A DNA stretch of 37,505 bases from Alteromonas sp. ALT199 (GTDB lineage: Bacteria; Pseudomonadota; Gammaproteobacteria; Enterobacterales; Alteromonadaceae), in assembly GCF_018619335.1 (NCBI RefSeq), contig NZ_JAHHDX010000147.1, positions 911 to 38,415 of the forward strand, given 5' to 3'. The translations under genes were made by a program, and so were the position numbers. The notes beneath the pieces were generated by a model. It did not search any database and was not told where the DNA came from. It saw nothing but the letters and a program-made list of their open reading frames with translations. Shown here one piece after another: positions 8,815 to 17,528 of this stretch (the stretch's first letter is position 1; each line of letters begins with the position of its first letter).

Positions 8815-9783
8815 ATGTTACTAGCCAGTGTGGCTATTTTAATCGGGTTACCAGTACTACTTTGGAGTGCAGGAAAATTTGTAGGTGGAGCCGCATCAGT
8901 CGCTAATAGTTTTGGTGTTTCCCCCCTCCTAATAGGCATGCTTATTATTGGGTTTGGTACGTCGGCTCCTGAAATCATCGTTTCCATCTTCGCCGCGTTT
9001 CAGGGTAATTCGGGCATTGCTTTAGGTAACGCCTACGGCTCGAATATCGCCAACATTTTGTTAATTCTAGGCTTGACCGCCGTCATTAGCCCTATTGCAG
9101 TTAGATCGGAAATTATCAAAAAAGAATTGCCCGTATTACTAGGTATCACCTTTTTTGCTGTGTGGCAGGTATGGGACTTAACGGTTTCTAAAGATGATGC
9201 ATTTTCTTTACTAGGTCTTTTTGTATTATTGCTTTCTTGGAGCGTTTACCACGGTATGAAAGGCGATAAAGACGCCCTTGCCGATGAATACGATGAGGAA
9301 ATCAACAGTAACGAGGGTACGGTTAAAACCCACGTAATGTGGTTAATCGCGGGCTTGTTATTACTTGTTGCGAGCTCTCGCATGCTGGTTTGGGGCGCGG
9401 TAGAATACGCTACCTTTTTCGGTGTAAGCGATACGATTATCGGCCTTACCGTTATAGCAATTGGTACATCACTACCTGAGTTAGCGTCGTCATTAATGGC
9501 GGTTAAAAAAGGCGAGCATGATTTAGCTATTGGTAATGTTATTGGTTCTAATATGTTTAATACCCTAACTGTTGTGGGTATTGCTGGGACTATACAACCT
9601 ATGACAGTAGGGGCAGAGTTCCTATACCGCGATGCTATGGTTATGTTTGCCTCTACCGTCGCACTCTTTATCTTCTGTATTGGTATAAAACGACAAGGTC
9701 GTCTAAATCGCTTTGAAGGTGGCGCATTTGTACTTGCCTACGTTGCCTATACCTATTGGTTAGTTCAGGCAGCGTTTATATAA
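8815..9783 (+). CDS. Calcium/sodium antiporter, YrbG/CaCA family
   Basis: An inner-membrane cation exchanger of 322 residues with about ten helices in two inverted halves. The two alpha repeats are visible: GFGTSAPEIIVSIFAA (48-63) with GNAYGSNIANILLILG, and AIGTSLPELASSLMAV (about 215-230) with GNVIGSNMFNTLTVVG. The glutamate in each repeat is the expected cation ligand. A charged cytoplasmic loop (about 143-170) lies between the halves. The ATG at 8815 has GAGGAG 8 nt upstream. A stem-loop with a T-run follows at 9831. The exchanged ion is inferred from family only. Confidence 0.92.
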   Translation: MLLASVAILIGLPVLLWSAGKFVGGAASVANSFGVSPLLIGMLIIGFGTSAPEIIVSIFAAFQGNSGIALGNAYGSNIANILLILGLTAVISPIAVRSEIIKKELPVLLGITFFAVWQVWDLTVSKDDAFSLLGLFVLLLSWSVYHGMKGDKDALADEYDEEINSNEGTVKTHVMWLIAGLLLLVASSRMLVWGAVEYATFFGVSDTIIGLTVIAIGTSLPELASSLMAVKKGEHDLAIGNVIGSNMFNTLTVVGIAGTIQPMTVGAEFLYRDAMVMFASTVALFIFCIGIKRQGRLNRFEGGAFVLAYVAYTYWLVQAAFI

Positions 9784-9830
9784 GCCGCAGAATTGTATAA
9801 TGTGAATAAGAATATATAACTTACAACAAA

Positions 9831-9871
9831 AAGCCTGGCTGCTCTACTGAAGTAAAGCGCCAAGCTTTTTT
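9831..9871 (+). terminator. Rho-independent terminator after antiporter gene
   Basis: AAGCCTGGC (9831-9839) pairs with GCCAAGCTT (9859-9867) with one mismatch, followed by a T-run. It lies 48 nt after the antiporter stop and before the convergent membrane-protein gene. Confidence 0.75.
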
Positions 9872-9906
9872 GATTTTCTCGCCTTTACTTTCGTTCATTA
9901 ACGGCG

Positions 9907-10395
9907 CTATAACCCCAACGTAGTGGCAAGGGTAATTAAACTAATTGCCGCAATAGCAAACAAAATAATAAGGTTTACGCCGAAAGAGTCTGTGCGTCTA
10001 CGGTTACGTCTTGCCCGCATGACAATACTAACAAGGCTTACTATTAAGCAAACCTGCAGCATAATGGTCATGGCAGACAAGTGACTTTCTGACCAGGACG
10101 AGTCCCCTTCTATTCCCCAATACTGCTGAACGCCACTGATGAAGTCGGGCCTGGCGTAGTGAAACAATACAAGCACCACCACCATCCCTACCCAACCGAA
10201 GACATTGAGGCCAAGCATTACTTTATAAAACGGTGTTTTTGAGCGCGGGGTAGAACGCCGTTCAGCTAATTGTTCATAGGTCATAGAACGCCTGTCAATA
10301 TCGCCCTTTGCAGAAGATTGTGACGCACTTTGCGGTTCTCCCTGCATTTGCTGCTGGTTATGTTCCGACGTGCCTGAATCATTTTTATTTCCCAT
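9907..10395 (-). CDS. Hypothetical small membrane protein, three membrane segments
   Basis: A 162-residue protein. The first ~55 residues are polar and rich in Gln, Ser and Arg, with a basic patch before the first membrane segment (about 58-82). A short periplasmic loop with several Trp and Ser follows, then two more helices (about 106-127 and 138-160) separated by an arginine-rich cytoplasmic turn (RARRNRRR). I do not recognise the family. It is convergent with the antiporter gene and divergent from asnS. The ATG at 10395 is in a plausible context. Confidence 0.7.
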   Translation of the reverse strand: MGNKNDSGTSEHNQQQMQGEPQSASQSSAKGDIDRRSMTYEQLAERRSTPRSKTPFYKVMLGLNVFGWVGMVVVLVLFHYARPDFISGVQQYWGIEGDSSWSESHLSAMTIMLQVCLIVSLVSIVMRARRNRRRTDSFGVNLIILFAIAAISLITLATTLGL

Positions 10396-10739
10396 TTGTC
10401 ACTCTGTTCTCTGGCATCCCGCTTTATGTTGGGTATACTAGCGTGCTATTGGATTGTATTTCATTGATTATTTTTACATCGCCTAAACGAATTTCGTTCG
10501 GTGTATCTCGTTATTTATACTTATTCCTATAATTCGCGATACATAAATGACATAAAAAAGTTAACGTTAACTTCAAAATGCATTTCACCGACATTAAAGA
10601 TATATCGGCACAACAATCCAAAACATTGACCATACAGCAAATTTTAGTGCACTTTTTCATACATAGTTTAATGCACTGCGTTGATACGCTCGATGATATT
10701 CGAGCAACAACATAAGATCAGTAAGACGGAGAAATTAAC
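10396..10739. other. Divergent intergenic region upstream of asnS
   Basis: A 344-bp AT-rich region between the small membrane protein and asnS. It holds the perfect 12-bp palindrome GTTAACGTTAAC (10560-10571) and an 8-bp palindrome AGTGCACT (10647-10654) echoed by ATGCACT about 20 bp downstream. A GACGGAGAAA ribosome site lies just before the asnS ATG. No credible gene or structured leader was seen; short open frames here start inside the neighbouring gene. Confidence 0.6.
10560..10571. promoter_or_regulatory. Perfect 12-bp palindrome, candidate operator
   Basis: GTTAACGTTAAC is a perfect palindrome made of two GTTAAC copies, located in the divergent region 169 bp upstream of asnS. It resembles a dimeric-regulator site, but no regulator is implied by neighbours. 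Confidence 0.3.
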
Positions 10740-12137
10740 ATGACGCATGCGCCCGTAGTTGACGTGCTTAAAGGTAAGTACGCCGTTGGCGAATCGGTAA
10801 CCGTTAAGGGTTGGGTAAGAACACGCCGCGACTCTAAAGCGGGGTTATCATTTATTGCACTACACGATGGTAGTTGCTTCGATCCTGTACAAATTATTGC
10901 GCTAAATTCTCTGTCAAATTACGCCGATATCCAGCGCCTTACTGCTGGTTGTTCATTGTCGGTAACCGGTACAGTGAAAGAATCGCAAGGCCAAGGGCAA
11001 TCACTAGAAATTGATGCTACCGAAGTAGAAATTATAGGTCTGGTTGAAAACCCTGATACCTACCCAATGGCGGCAAAGCGCCACAGCATAGAATACCTAC
11101 GCGAATACGCACACCTGCGCCCGCGTACTAATGTTATTGGTGCGGTTACCCGTGTGCGTAACTGTTTGTCTCAGGCTATCCATCGCTTCTTCCACGAAAA
11201 GGGCTACTATTGGATCTCTACCCCAATTCTTACGGCTAGCGATACAGAAGGTGCTGGTGAAATGTTCCGCGTATCAACCCTTGATATGATGAACCTTCCA
11301 CTAGACGATAAAGGCAATGTTGATTACTCAGAAGATTTCTTCGGTAAAGAAACTTACCTAACAGTATCGGGCCAGCTTAACGTTGAAACCTACTGTACGG
11401 CTATGTCTAAGGTATACACCTTTGGACCTACGTTCCGCGCTGAAAACTCAAATACGTCTCGCCACCTTGCCGAGTTCTGGATGATTGAGCCTGAAGTTGC
11501 TTTTGCTGAACTTAAAGATGTAGCTCAGCTTGCTGAAGACATGCTGAAGTATGTGTGTAAAGCGGTGCTAGAAGAATTACCTGATGATATGGCTTTCTTC
11601 GCCCAGCGCATCAAGAAAGATGCGGTTGAGCGTTTAGAAAAGCTAGTTAGCTCTGACTTCGTTCGCATGGATTACACTGACGCTATTGAAATTCTTCAAA
11701 ACTGTGGCAAGAAATTCGAGTTCCCTGTTGAATGGGGTATTGATTTATCGTCTGAGCATGAGCGTTACCTTGCCGAAGAGCATGTTGGCGCACCAATCAT
11801 CATGCAGAACTACCCGAAAGATATTAAAGCCTTCTACATGCGCATTAACGACGACGGCAAAACCGTTGCAGCAATGGACGTGCTAGCGCCAGGTATCGGT
11901 GAAATCATCGGTGGTTCACAGCGTGAAGAACGTTTAGATGTTTTCGATGCACGCCTTGACGAAATGGGCCTATCGAAAGAAGACTACGCGTGGTATCGCG
12001 ACCTACGCCGCTACGGCACTGTACCTCACTCAGGTTTCGGTCTAGGTTTCGAACGTCTAGTTGCATACGTAACTGGCATGCAAAACGTACGTGACGTCAT
12101 CCCATTCCCACGTACTCCAGGCAACGCTAGCTTCTAA
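10740..12137 (+). CDS. asnS: Asparaginyl-tRNA synthetase AsnS
   Basis: Class IIb aminoacyl-tRNA synthetase charging tRNA-Asn. The N-terminal OB-fold anticodon-binding domain (about 1-105) includes [12 protein letters not shown] and FIALHDGS. The catalytic domain carries motif 1 around residues 130-160, motif 2 ([26 protein letters not shown] region, about 228-253) and motif 3 [10 protein letters not shown] (about 438-447). The 465-residue length is typical. AsnS rather than AspS is indicated by the [11 protein letters not shown] motif and the lack of the AspS insertion domain. A strong terminator follows, so it is probably monocistronic. Confidence 0.97.
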   Translation: MTHAPVVDVLKGKYAVGESVTVKGWVRTRRDSKAGLSFIALHDGSCFDPVQIIALNSLSNYADIQRLTAGCSLSVTGTVKESQGQGQSLEIDATEVEIIGLVENPDTYPMAAKRHSIEYLREYAHLRPRTNVIGAVTRVRNCLSQAIHRFFHEKGYYWISTPILTASDTEGAGEMFRVSTLDMMNLPLDDKGNVDYSEDFFGKETYLTVSGQLNVETYCTAMSKVYTFGPTFRAENSNTSRHLAEFWMIEPEVAFAELKDVAQLAEDMLKYVCKAVLEELPDDMAFFAQRIKKDAVERLEKLVSSDFVRMDYTDAIEILQNCGKKFEFPVEWGIDLSSEHERYLAEEHVGAPIIMQNYPKDIKAFYMRINDDGKTVAAMDVLAPGIGEIIGGSQREERLDVFDARLDEMGLSKEDYAWYRDLRRYGTVPHSGFGLGFERLVAYVTGMQNVRDVIPFPRTPGNASF

Positions 12138-12160
12138 GCATTCGTTCGCTATATTTGAAA

Positions 12161-12198
12161 AAGCCCGCTACAGTTTTACTGTCGCGGGCTTCTTTTTT
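12161..12198 (+). terminator. Rho-independent terminator of asnS
   Basis: AAGCCCGC (12161-12168) pairs with GCGGGCTT (12184-12191). An inner ACAGT/ACTGT pair closes a TTT loop, and a T-rich tract follows. Confidence 0.92.
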
Positions 12199-12281
12199 AA
12201 CTACGCGTGAAGCTTAGTTACGAAGTTTAGTCTCGAGCCCTACTTCCCTTACATTCACCACAGCGGCCACAATGACCACAG

Positions 12282-13181
12282 CTACTGCAACATAGTCGCG
12301 GCCTTAGCTTTATTTTCTTTTTCCCATTGCTTTGGCGATAAGCCATACATTCGCTTAAAATCGCGGCTAAATTGCGATGAGCTTACATAGCCGACATCCA
12401 TCGCTGCAACGCTCACGTTTGTGCCGTTAGCTATACATTTCGCTGCGTTGTTTAATCTCATCGACTTAACAAACTGAATAGGCGACATATTGGTAGCTTG
12501 TTTAAACTTACGATGAAATACAGCCTTACTCATTCCAACTTTACTTGCTATGTCGTCAATAGTGACATTTTCATTTACATGGGAGGCCAAGTACTCAATA
12601 GCGCGTCCTATGGCATTACCTATCCCAAAACTACCTCTTACCGTGCTACCAGCTTCCCCTTTTAATACCGAGTAATACAACTCGCGTAAGCGTGCGCTCG
12701 CTAACATGGCAATGTCGGTAGCATTATCGGTAAGGAGAAGTAAGCGGTATAAGGCGTCGGTGAAATCAGCATCCCAAACTGCAGAAGCAATACCAGAGGG
12801 CGCAGACGAGGCTGACGATTGACTGAAATTACCGCCTACACTTTCAAACTCAATAGCTAAATCTGTCATCATTCTGCTATTTAATGAAATATATACACCC
12901 ATTAGAGGGCTATCCGCAGAAGCGTCAGGAATGCCCGCTTCTACAGGCATAGACATAGTGCAGCAGGTATACTTGCTACTATCAAACGTATGCTTTTCCC
13001 CATTCAAAATGGCTTCTTTTCCACCGTGAACAATAGCAGTTAGCGATGGTTCGTATACCACAGGCGCACATTCAATGGGCTGTGTTATTTTAAAAAGTTG
13101 AACACCGTCGATCCCAGTTTCGTATAAGCCGCTGCTTTCCACTTTCCCTTCAATTAACTGCTTTATTAATGCTTTGCTCAT
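12282..13181 (-). CDS. AraC-family transcriptional regulator
   Basis: A 299-residue regulator. The N-terminal half resembles the AraC_N type sensor domain of YqhC-like regulators (IEGKVESSG near the start, then PSLTAIVHGGKE). The C-terminal ~100 residues form the double helix-turn-helix of AraC proteins: TIDDIASKVGMSKAVFHRKF and then VAAMDVGYVSSSQFSRDFKR with GLSPKQW. It is divergent from the short-chain dehydrogenase gene, so it probably controls that gene and itself. A pentamer microsatellite lies 43 bp from its start codon. Ligand unknown; aldehydes or other electrophiles would fit YqhC-type family members. Confidence 0.9.
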   Translation of the reverse strand: MSKALIKQLIEGKVESSGLYETGIDGVQLFKITQPIECAPVVYEPSLTAIVHGGKEAILNGEKHTFDSSKYTCCTMSMPVEAGIPDASADSPLMGVYISLNSRMMTDLAIEFESVGGNFSQSSASSAPSGIASAVWDADFTDALYRLLLLTDNATDIAMLASARLRELYYSVLKGEAGSTVRGSFGIGNAIGRAIEYLASHVNENVTIDDIASKVGMSKAVFHRKFKQATNMSPIQFVKSMRLNNAAKCIANGTNVSVAAMDVGYVSSSQFSRDFKRMYGLSPKQWEKENKAKAATMLQ

Positions 13182-13223
13182 AGCGTTTTAAACCACTACC
13201 TCATCATTTGTTTACGTTGTGTG

Positions 13224-13268
13224 CTTTGCTTTGCTTTGTTTTGTTTTGTTTTGTTTTGTTTTGTTTTG
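13224..13268. repeat. Pentamer microsatellite in divergent promoter region
   Basis: Nine tandem 5-bp units: three CTTTG (13224-13238) followed by six TTTTG (13239-13268). It lies between the AraC-type regulator start (13181) and the dehydrogenase start (13411). Uninterrupted short repeats like this change copy number by slipped-strand pairing; each step would move flanking promoter elements by half a helical turn. Confidence 0.95.
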
Positions 13269-13410
13269 TTGGAATTTAGCAGCAAACTTCACCCAAAACA
13301 ACGAAGTGATACTAATAGGCAAATTTTTAAGAGCTTTTCGCCTACTTAAGCAAACCAATAGTCATTATATTACAAATATACAGATTTTAGTGACAGAAGG
13401 TGCTAGGCAA

Positions 13411-14361
13411 ATGGCAAAGAACAATCAGTTTGGAAAAGACGGGTGGACGCCCGCTCGAATTAAAAACGCAAAAGGTAAGACATTTTTAATAACAGGCGCT
13501 AATACGGGCGCAGGTTATGAAGCAACACGTATTTTGCTTTCAAAGGGGGCGAAAGTAGTCATGTTGAACCGAAGCCCAAGTAAATCCCATGACGCTATCG
13601 CTACGCTAAAACAAGAGTTTGGCGACGATGCAAAAATCAGCTATATACGCCTTGACCTAAGCAGCCTTAATGCTGTGAGACAATCAGCTAAAGAAATCCT
13701 AGCTCAAGTTCCAGTTATTGATGCGCTAATTTGTAATGCAGCTATAGCGCAAATATCAACGCAACAATTCACTGAAGATGGCTTTGAAAGCCAGTTAGGC
13801 GTTAACCATTACGGGCACTTTTTATTGTGCGGTCTTCTTTTTGACCGAATAAATGAATCTGAAGGACGCATTGTAGTCGTTGCCAGTGAAGGGCATAAAA
13901 TGGGCTTAAGAACCATGCAGTTTGACGACATGAATTGGGACAAAAATTACAACCCTAATAAGGTATACAGCCAAAGTAAATTGGCGCAAATGATGTTTGC
14001 GTACGAACTACAAGACAAAGTAAAAGCACATAACAAGCAAGTGAAGGTGTTTGTATGTCACCCCGGAGCTTCGAACACTACTCTTATACGAGAAAGCGCT
14101 AGTTTCCTAACCCGCATTTCCTGGTCTTTTATGGTGAAAATAGGCTTGGCTCAATCTGCAGAGAAAGGTGCCTATCCTGAAGTTATGTGTGCCACCGAAG
14201 ATAACATTAAACAGCGTGCCTATTATGGTCCAACGGGTCTAATGAATTTTGGCGGTCCCGTTGGAGAGTGTAAATTAGAGGATTTTGTCGTAGACAAAAA
14301 AGTGCTAACAAAGCTTTGGGCCGTGTCAGAAGAAGCAACAGAGTTTTCTTGGTCGTTCTAG
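13411..14361 (+). CDS. Short-chain dehydrogenase/reductase
   Basis: A 316-residue classical SDR oxidoreductase. The cofactor loop TGANTGAG is at residues 28-35, followed by the second strand VVMLNRSPSK (an arginine after the strand suggests NADP preference). CNAA..A marks the central strand, and YSQSKLAQ is the catalytic YxxxK. The ATG at 13411 is chosen over a GTG at 13219 because the family begins near here, AGAAGG precedes it, and the upstream stretch would translate the microsatellite. The long C-terminus resembles retinol-dehydrogenase-like SDRs. Divergent from the AraC-type regulator and followed after 23 nt by the FISUMP gene, so probably a two-gene operon. Substrate unknown. Confidence 0.9.
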   Translation: MAKNNQFGKDGWTPARIKNAKGKTFLITGANTGAGYEATRILLSKGAKVVMLNRSPSKSHDAIATLKQEFGDDAKISYIRLDLSSLNAVRQSAKEILAQVPVIDALICNAAIAQISTQQFTEDGFESQLGVNHYGHFLLCGLLFDRINESEGRIVVVASEGHKMGLRTMQFDDMNWDKNYNPNKVYSQSKLAQMMFAYELQDKVKAHNKQVKVFVCHPGASNTTLIRESASFLTRISWSFMVKIGLAQSAEKGAYPEVMCATEDNIKQRAYYGPTGLMNFGGPVGECKLEDFVVDKKVLTKLWAVSEEATEFSWSF

Positions 14362-14384
14362 CTGCTAAATTGAGTTTTCACAAT

Positions 14385-15095
14385 ATGATAAGTGCTGCCT
14401 TATTCTTAGGATTTTTTATGACTACATCTACGCCTGCAGAAACTGCTTCCATTAATAGTACAAGCAGAAAATTTGCAAACACTGTGAGTACTTTTCAAGA
14501 TTTAGAAGGTAATCGCTATGAAACCGTTAAAATAGGTAAGCTCGAATGGTTTGCAGAGAACCTACGAGCTACCCAATTTCAAGATGGAAGCCCTGTTGCT
14601 TCAGGGTTTGTTCCAAAAGATGACGAAAAAAACCTACTTAAATATGGAAGGCTTTATCATTGGCAAGACGTAAATGATCAGCGAAAGCTGTGTCCTAGTG
14701 GATGGCGTATAGCCACCGATGAAGATTGGCAAAGTATGGAACGCGCTATTGGTATAACAGAAAGCGAGCTTTCGAAAGAGGGCTGGCGCGGAAACAACGA
14801 CATTGCTATTACTCTAAAAGCCGAACAGCCCGATACCCTATTTAAAAAGTTTGATCAGGCTAAAGTTAATCAATTTCAATTTGGCGCAACACCAGCAGGT
14901 GTAAAAATAGGCAACTGGTATATCACGCAAGGTATGTACACCGAGTTTTGGACAAGTACTAGCGCCACTGATAAAGAAGCGTACGCCCGCACCCTCGCCT
15001 ATTCGTGGTGGAACTCACATAAAGGCGAAATTAGAAGAGCTAAGCTAAACAAAGACTATATGTTTAGCGTTAGGTGTGTTCGAGATGCCAAGTAG
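14385..15095 (+). CDS. FISUMP-domain protein
   Basis: A 236-residue protein matching the Fibrobacter succinogenes major paralogous (FISUMP) domain. Visible hallmarks are DLEGNRYETVKIGKLEWFAENLR, the GRLYHWQDV segment, LCPSGWRIATDEDWQ, then FWTSTSA and a C-terminal FSVRCVRD. Such domains are usually secreted or on the cell surface. The ATG at 14385 gives a short hydrophobic leader ending near TPAETA that could be a signal peptide; a TTG at 14316 inside the dehydrogenase gene would lengthen it but has no ribosome site. Position suggests co-transcription with the SDR. Molecular function unknown. Confidence 0.8.
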   Translation: MISAALFLGFFMTTSTPAETASINSTSRKFANTVSTFQDLEGNRYETVKIGKLEWFAENLRATQFQDGSPVASGFVPKDDEKNLLKYGRLYHWQDVNDQRKLCPSGWRIATDEDWQSMERAIGITESELSKEGWRGNNDIAITLKAEQPDTLFKKFDQAKVNQFQFGATPAGVKIGNWYITQGMYTEFWTSTSATDKEAYARTLAYSWWNSHKGEIRRAKLNKDYMFSVRCVRDAK

Positions 15096-15100
15096 CTTTA

Positions 15101-15149
15101 TACGCATGGCAGATACTTTAAAAGCGTTTTCAAGGTATAGCCATGCGTA
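15101..15149. repeat. Long inverted repeat between convergent genes
   Basis: TACGCATGGC (15101-15110) and GCCATGCGTA (15140-15149) are perfect complements. Inside them ATAC/GTAT and an AAAAGCGTTTT core can extend the hairpin. It sits 5 nt after the FISUMP stop and 57 nt before the end of the convergent gene. It lacks a U-tract; it could be a bidirectional transcript end or a dispersed repeat. Confidence 0.6.
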
Positions 15150-15205
15150 CATTTGATCTAAATCTGCGATGGACCTCAAACTATGAACGAAAAAATCGGG
15201 CCGCT

Positions 15206-16222
15206 TCAATCGAGCCCAATAGCGGCTGAACGACAAGGCTCTACTGTATACGTATAGCCAATTTCATCTTCAGGTGCTTGCGCTATGTGTAATATCTCGT
15301 AATCATTAAGCTCGATGACACGGGTGCCTTCAGGGTGAGCACATCGTGAACGAGAATCGGCCTCAAACTCATAAATAAAACTGGCTAACGCTTGGCGCTG
15401 CGTTTTTTTATAGCGCATACTTTTTTGTTTTGCATCGGTGAGAAGCGCGGTGATATCTTCTTCTAACTCAGAAGTATCTTCGGTTTGCAGCTCAGTAAGT
15501 GTTGCATCACTATCTTCGAGCGACTTTTCGGTCTCGTTTTCGATTGTGATTAACTGACTAGTGTTGTCACCACCAAACTCAGAAAGTAGCCCTACTTGCC
15601 CTGCTAAAACACTAAGTTGAAGCGCTACGCCTAGCGTCCAAACAAATCGCGCCACAGCGGTAGAGAGTACATAGCGATATCCAGGTTTATGCCATAGCCT
15701 TTGCACACCGAAAGGTTTGAGTAGCAGTAGAAAAAACAGATAAACGAAGATAACTAGCATCCCACTTACTAGGGCCATTAACGTGGTGACAAAAAACCAA
15801 CCGGGCACCATCAGAATTAGTGCGAAGTTGTGGCTGTAGGGCAGCGCACCTGCGGAAACACCGGTTATGTTGTTTACTAACCCGCTAGCAGAAGCGAGAG
15901 CAAAATTGGCGATAACGGCATAGACAAACAGAATTACCGCTTTACCCGGTAAACTATTCCATAGCGCCATAAACCTTGGCCAAGTTTCACTTACAATACC
16001 GCTAAGGGCAAAGCCAAACATGATCGTTTCAAACAAGCCACTTTTAACATCAAAAAAAAGCTGTAATAAAAGCATTGCAGTTGCCAGAAAGTAGCAACGC
16101 TGAGCAAAAGTGATACTTCCCCAAAAGCGCAAAAAGCCAATGCGCCTTTTTAGCAATAAGCGATTTCCTTGTTTTTTAACTTTTCTGTAGGTACCACGAA
16201 TTTCGTTTGTTGTTTCCATCAT
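15206..16222 (-). CDS. Hypothetical multi-spanning membrane protein
   Basis: A 338-residue protein. A basic N-terminus (RKVKKQGNRLLLKRR) is followed by about five hydrophobic segments between residues 40 and 215. An acidic stretch (about 222-265, rich in Glu, Asp, Thr) comes next, then a C-terminal soluble domain ending in a segment with two cysteines. I do not recognise the family. It stands alone, convergent with the FISUMP gene and divergent from pqiA. ATG codons at 16222 and 16219 are equally possible starts and neither has a good ribosome site. Confidence 0.7.
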   Translation of the reverse strand: MMETTNEIRGTYRKVKKQGNRLLLKRRIGFLRFWGSITFAQRCYFLATAMLLLQLFFDVKSGLFETIMFGFALSGIVSETWPRFMALWNSLPGKAVILFVYAVIANFALASASGLVNNITGVSAGALPYSHNFALILMVPGWFFVTTLMALVSGMLVIFVYLFFLLLLKPFGVQRLWHKPGYRYVLSTAVARFVWTLGVALQLSVLAGQVGLLSEFGGDNTSQLITIENETEKSLEDSDATLTELQTEDTSELEEDITALLTDAKQKSMRYKKTQRQALASFIYEFEADSRSRCAHPEGTRVIELNDYEILHIAQAPEDEIGYTYTVEPCRSAAIGLD

Positions 16223-16385
16223 TTAATCGTCAATTATTGTTGTTATGTTTCTGAACACGAATGACTTTACTTCCCGATGTGGCCGCAATACGCTATTCTG
16301 TTGAATTCAAAAAAACAACGAGTTATCTCATTAGGCTACTCTCTATCATACATCCAGTGTATAAAAAGTGGCGCACTAAAACCTT

Positions 16386-17528
16386 ATGGCTGAATCTAAT
16401 ACGTTATCTATAGTTTGTGAGCAATGCCATACTAAGGTTCACATACCCGTGCTAGCACACAGACAAAGGGCAGTGTGCCCGGTTTGCAGCCATACGTTAG
16501 TATCCTATCGAGAAGGCGCAAGCGAAAAGCTGCTCGCCTTAACTTTCAGCGCCCTTATTTTTCTATTGCTCTCGCTACCTTTTAATTTTTTGACATTTAA
16601 AGCAAGCGGACAAAAGCACAGTATCGACCTTCCTACTGGCATAACTGTACTTATTGAGCATGACTATTTGTCCTTAGCGATAATAACCAGCTTAGCAACC
16701 CTTTTACTACCTGGTATGGTGTTAGCAGGTATGTTAATTTTATCGTTAGCACAATTGCAAGGCCGTCGCCCCTTCTACTTGCCTCGGCTTTACAAGCTTG
16801 TAAAAGCGCTATTGCCGTGGAGCATGGCTGAAATTTTCCTTGTAGGCACGTTAGTTAGTCTTATTAAAATTACCGAACTGGCCGATGTTTCTATAGGTCT
16901 GTCTTTTTATGCATTCGTTGGCTTCTCAGCCTTTACTGCGCTGTGTATATCTCAGTTCGATCCCACTCGGTATGCCATGTGGATGTCTCAAGGCCAACCC
17001 CCTCAACCAAAACCGCTTTGCGAAGCGCAAGCACAAGCGAGCATTCAACGTACGTGGGCGTTACTGCTAACCGCCTGTATTTTGTATATTCCTGCTAATG
17101 TACTACCAATTATGTATACTGAATTTTTCGGCCAAGAAACGCCTAATACCATAATTGGCGGTGTAATTTCGCTTTGGGAGTCTGGCTCGTACCCGGTTGC
17201 GATAATCATTTTAGTTGCTAGCGTGGTGGTGCCTGTTGCAAAAATCATTATTCTTGCTTGGCTCAATTTTTCTGTACAGCGAGAGAAAACTACTTCAAAA
17301 CAATTACGTATACGTTACTACCGCATCACAGAAGCGATAGGTCGCTGGTCGATGATAGACGTTTTTGTGGTAGCAGTATTGGTGTCTCTTATTCAAATGG
17401 GTAACACCATGTCTATTTTTCCTGGCCAAGCGGCACTTGCCTTTTGTGCCGTAGTATTTGTAACAATGATAGCCGCGATGACGTTTGATTCTAGGCTAAT
17501 TTGGCAGCAGTGGAAGCAATTACCATGA
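16386..17528 (+). CDS. pqiA: Paraquat-inducible protein A, PqiA
   Basis: Inner-membrane component of the Pqi envelope lipid-transport system. The 380-residue protein starts with a zinc-ribbon-like region (CEQC at 10-13 and CPVC at 31-34). Two homologous four-helix PqiA domains follow, about 45-195 and 215-375. The second half carries the family pattern WSMIDVFVVAVLVSL; the first has WSMAEIFLVGTLVSL in the same place. The last bases overlap the pqiB start (ATGA), so the two are translationally coupled. Confidence 0.92.
   Translation: MAESNTLSIVCEQCHTKVHIPVLAHRQRAVCPVCSHTLVSYREGASEKLLALTFSALIFLLLSLPFNFLTFKASGQKHSIDLPTGITVLIEHDYLSLAIITSLATLLLPGMVLAGMLILSLAQLQGRRPFYLPRLYKLVKALLPWSMAEIFLVGTLVSLIKITELADVSIGLSFYAFVGFSAFTALCISQFDPTRYAMWMSQGQPPQPKPLCEAQAQASIQRTWALLLTACILYIPANVLPIMYTEFFGQETPNTIIGGVISLWESGSYPVAIIILVASVVVPVAKIIILAWLNFSVQREKTTSKQLRIRYYRITEAIGRWSMIDVFVVAVLVSLIQMGNTMSIFPGQAALAFCAVVFVTMIAAMTFDSRLIWQQWKQLP

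Noticed and set aside
10308..10532. Plus-strand 74-codon frame overlapping the small membrane protein
   Set aside because: It starts inside the opposite-strand gene and runs into the AT-rich intergenic region; no ribosome site or recognisable domain.
13219..13410. Upstream in-frame GTG extending the SDR through the pentamer repeat
   Set aside because: It would add 64 residues, including a repetitive Phe-Cys-Val-Leu run, ahead of the normal SDR start. There is no ribosome site, and ATG 13411 fits the family.
14316..14384. TTG start of the FISUMP gene inside the SDR gene
   Set aside because: No ribosome site; ATG 14385 gives a shorter product with a plausible leader and no overlap.
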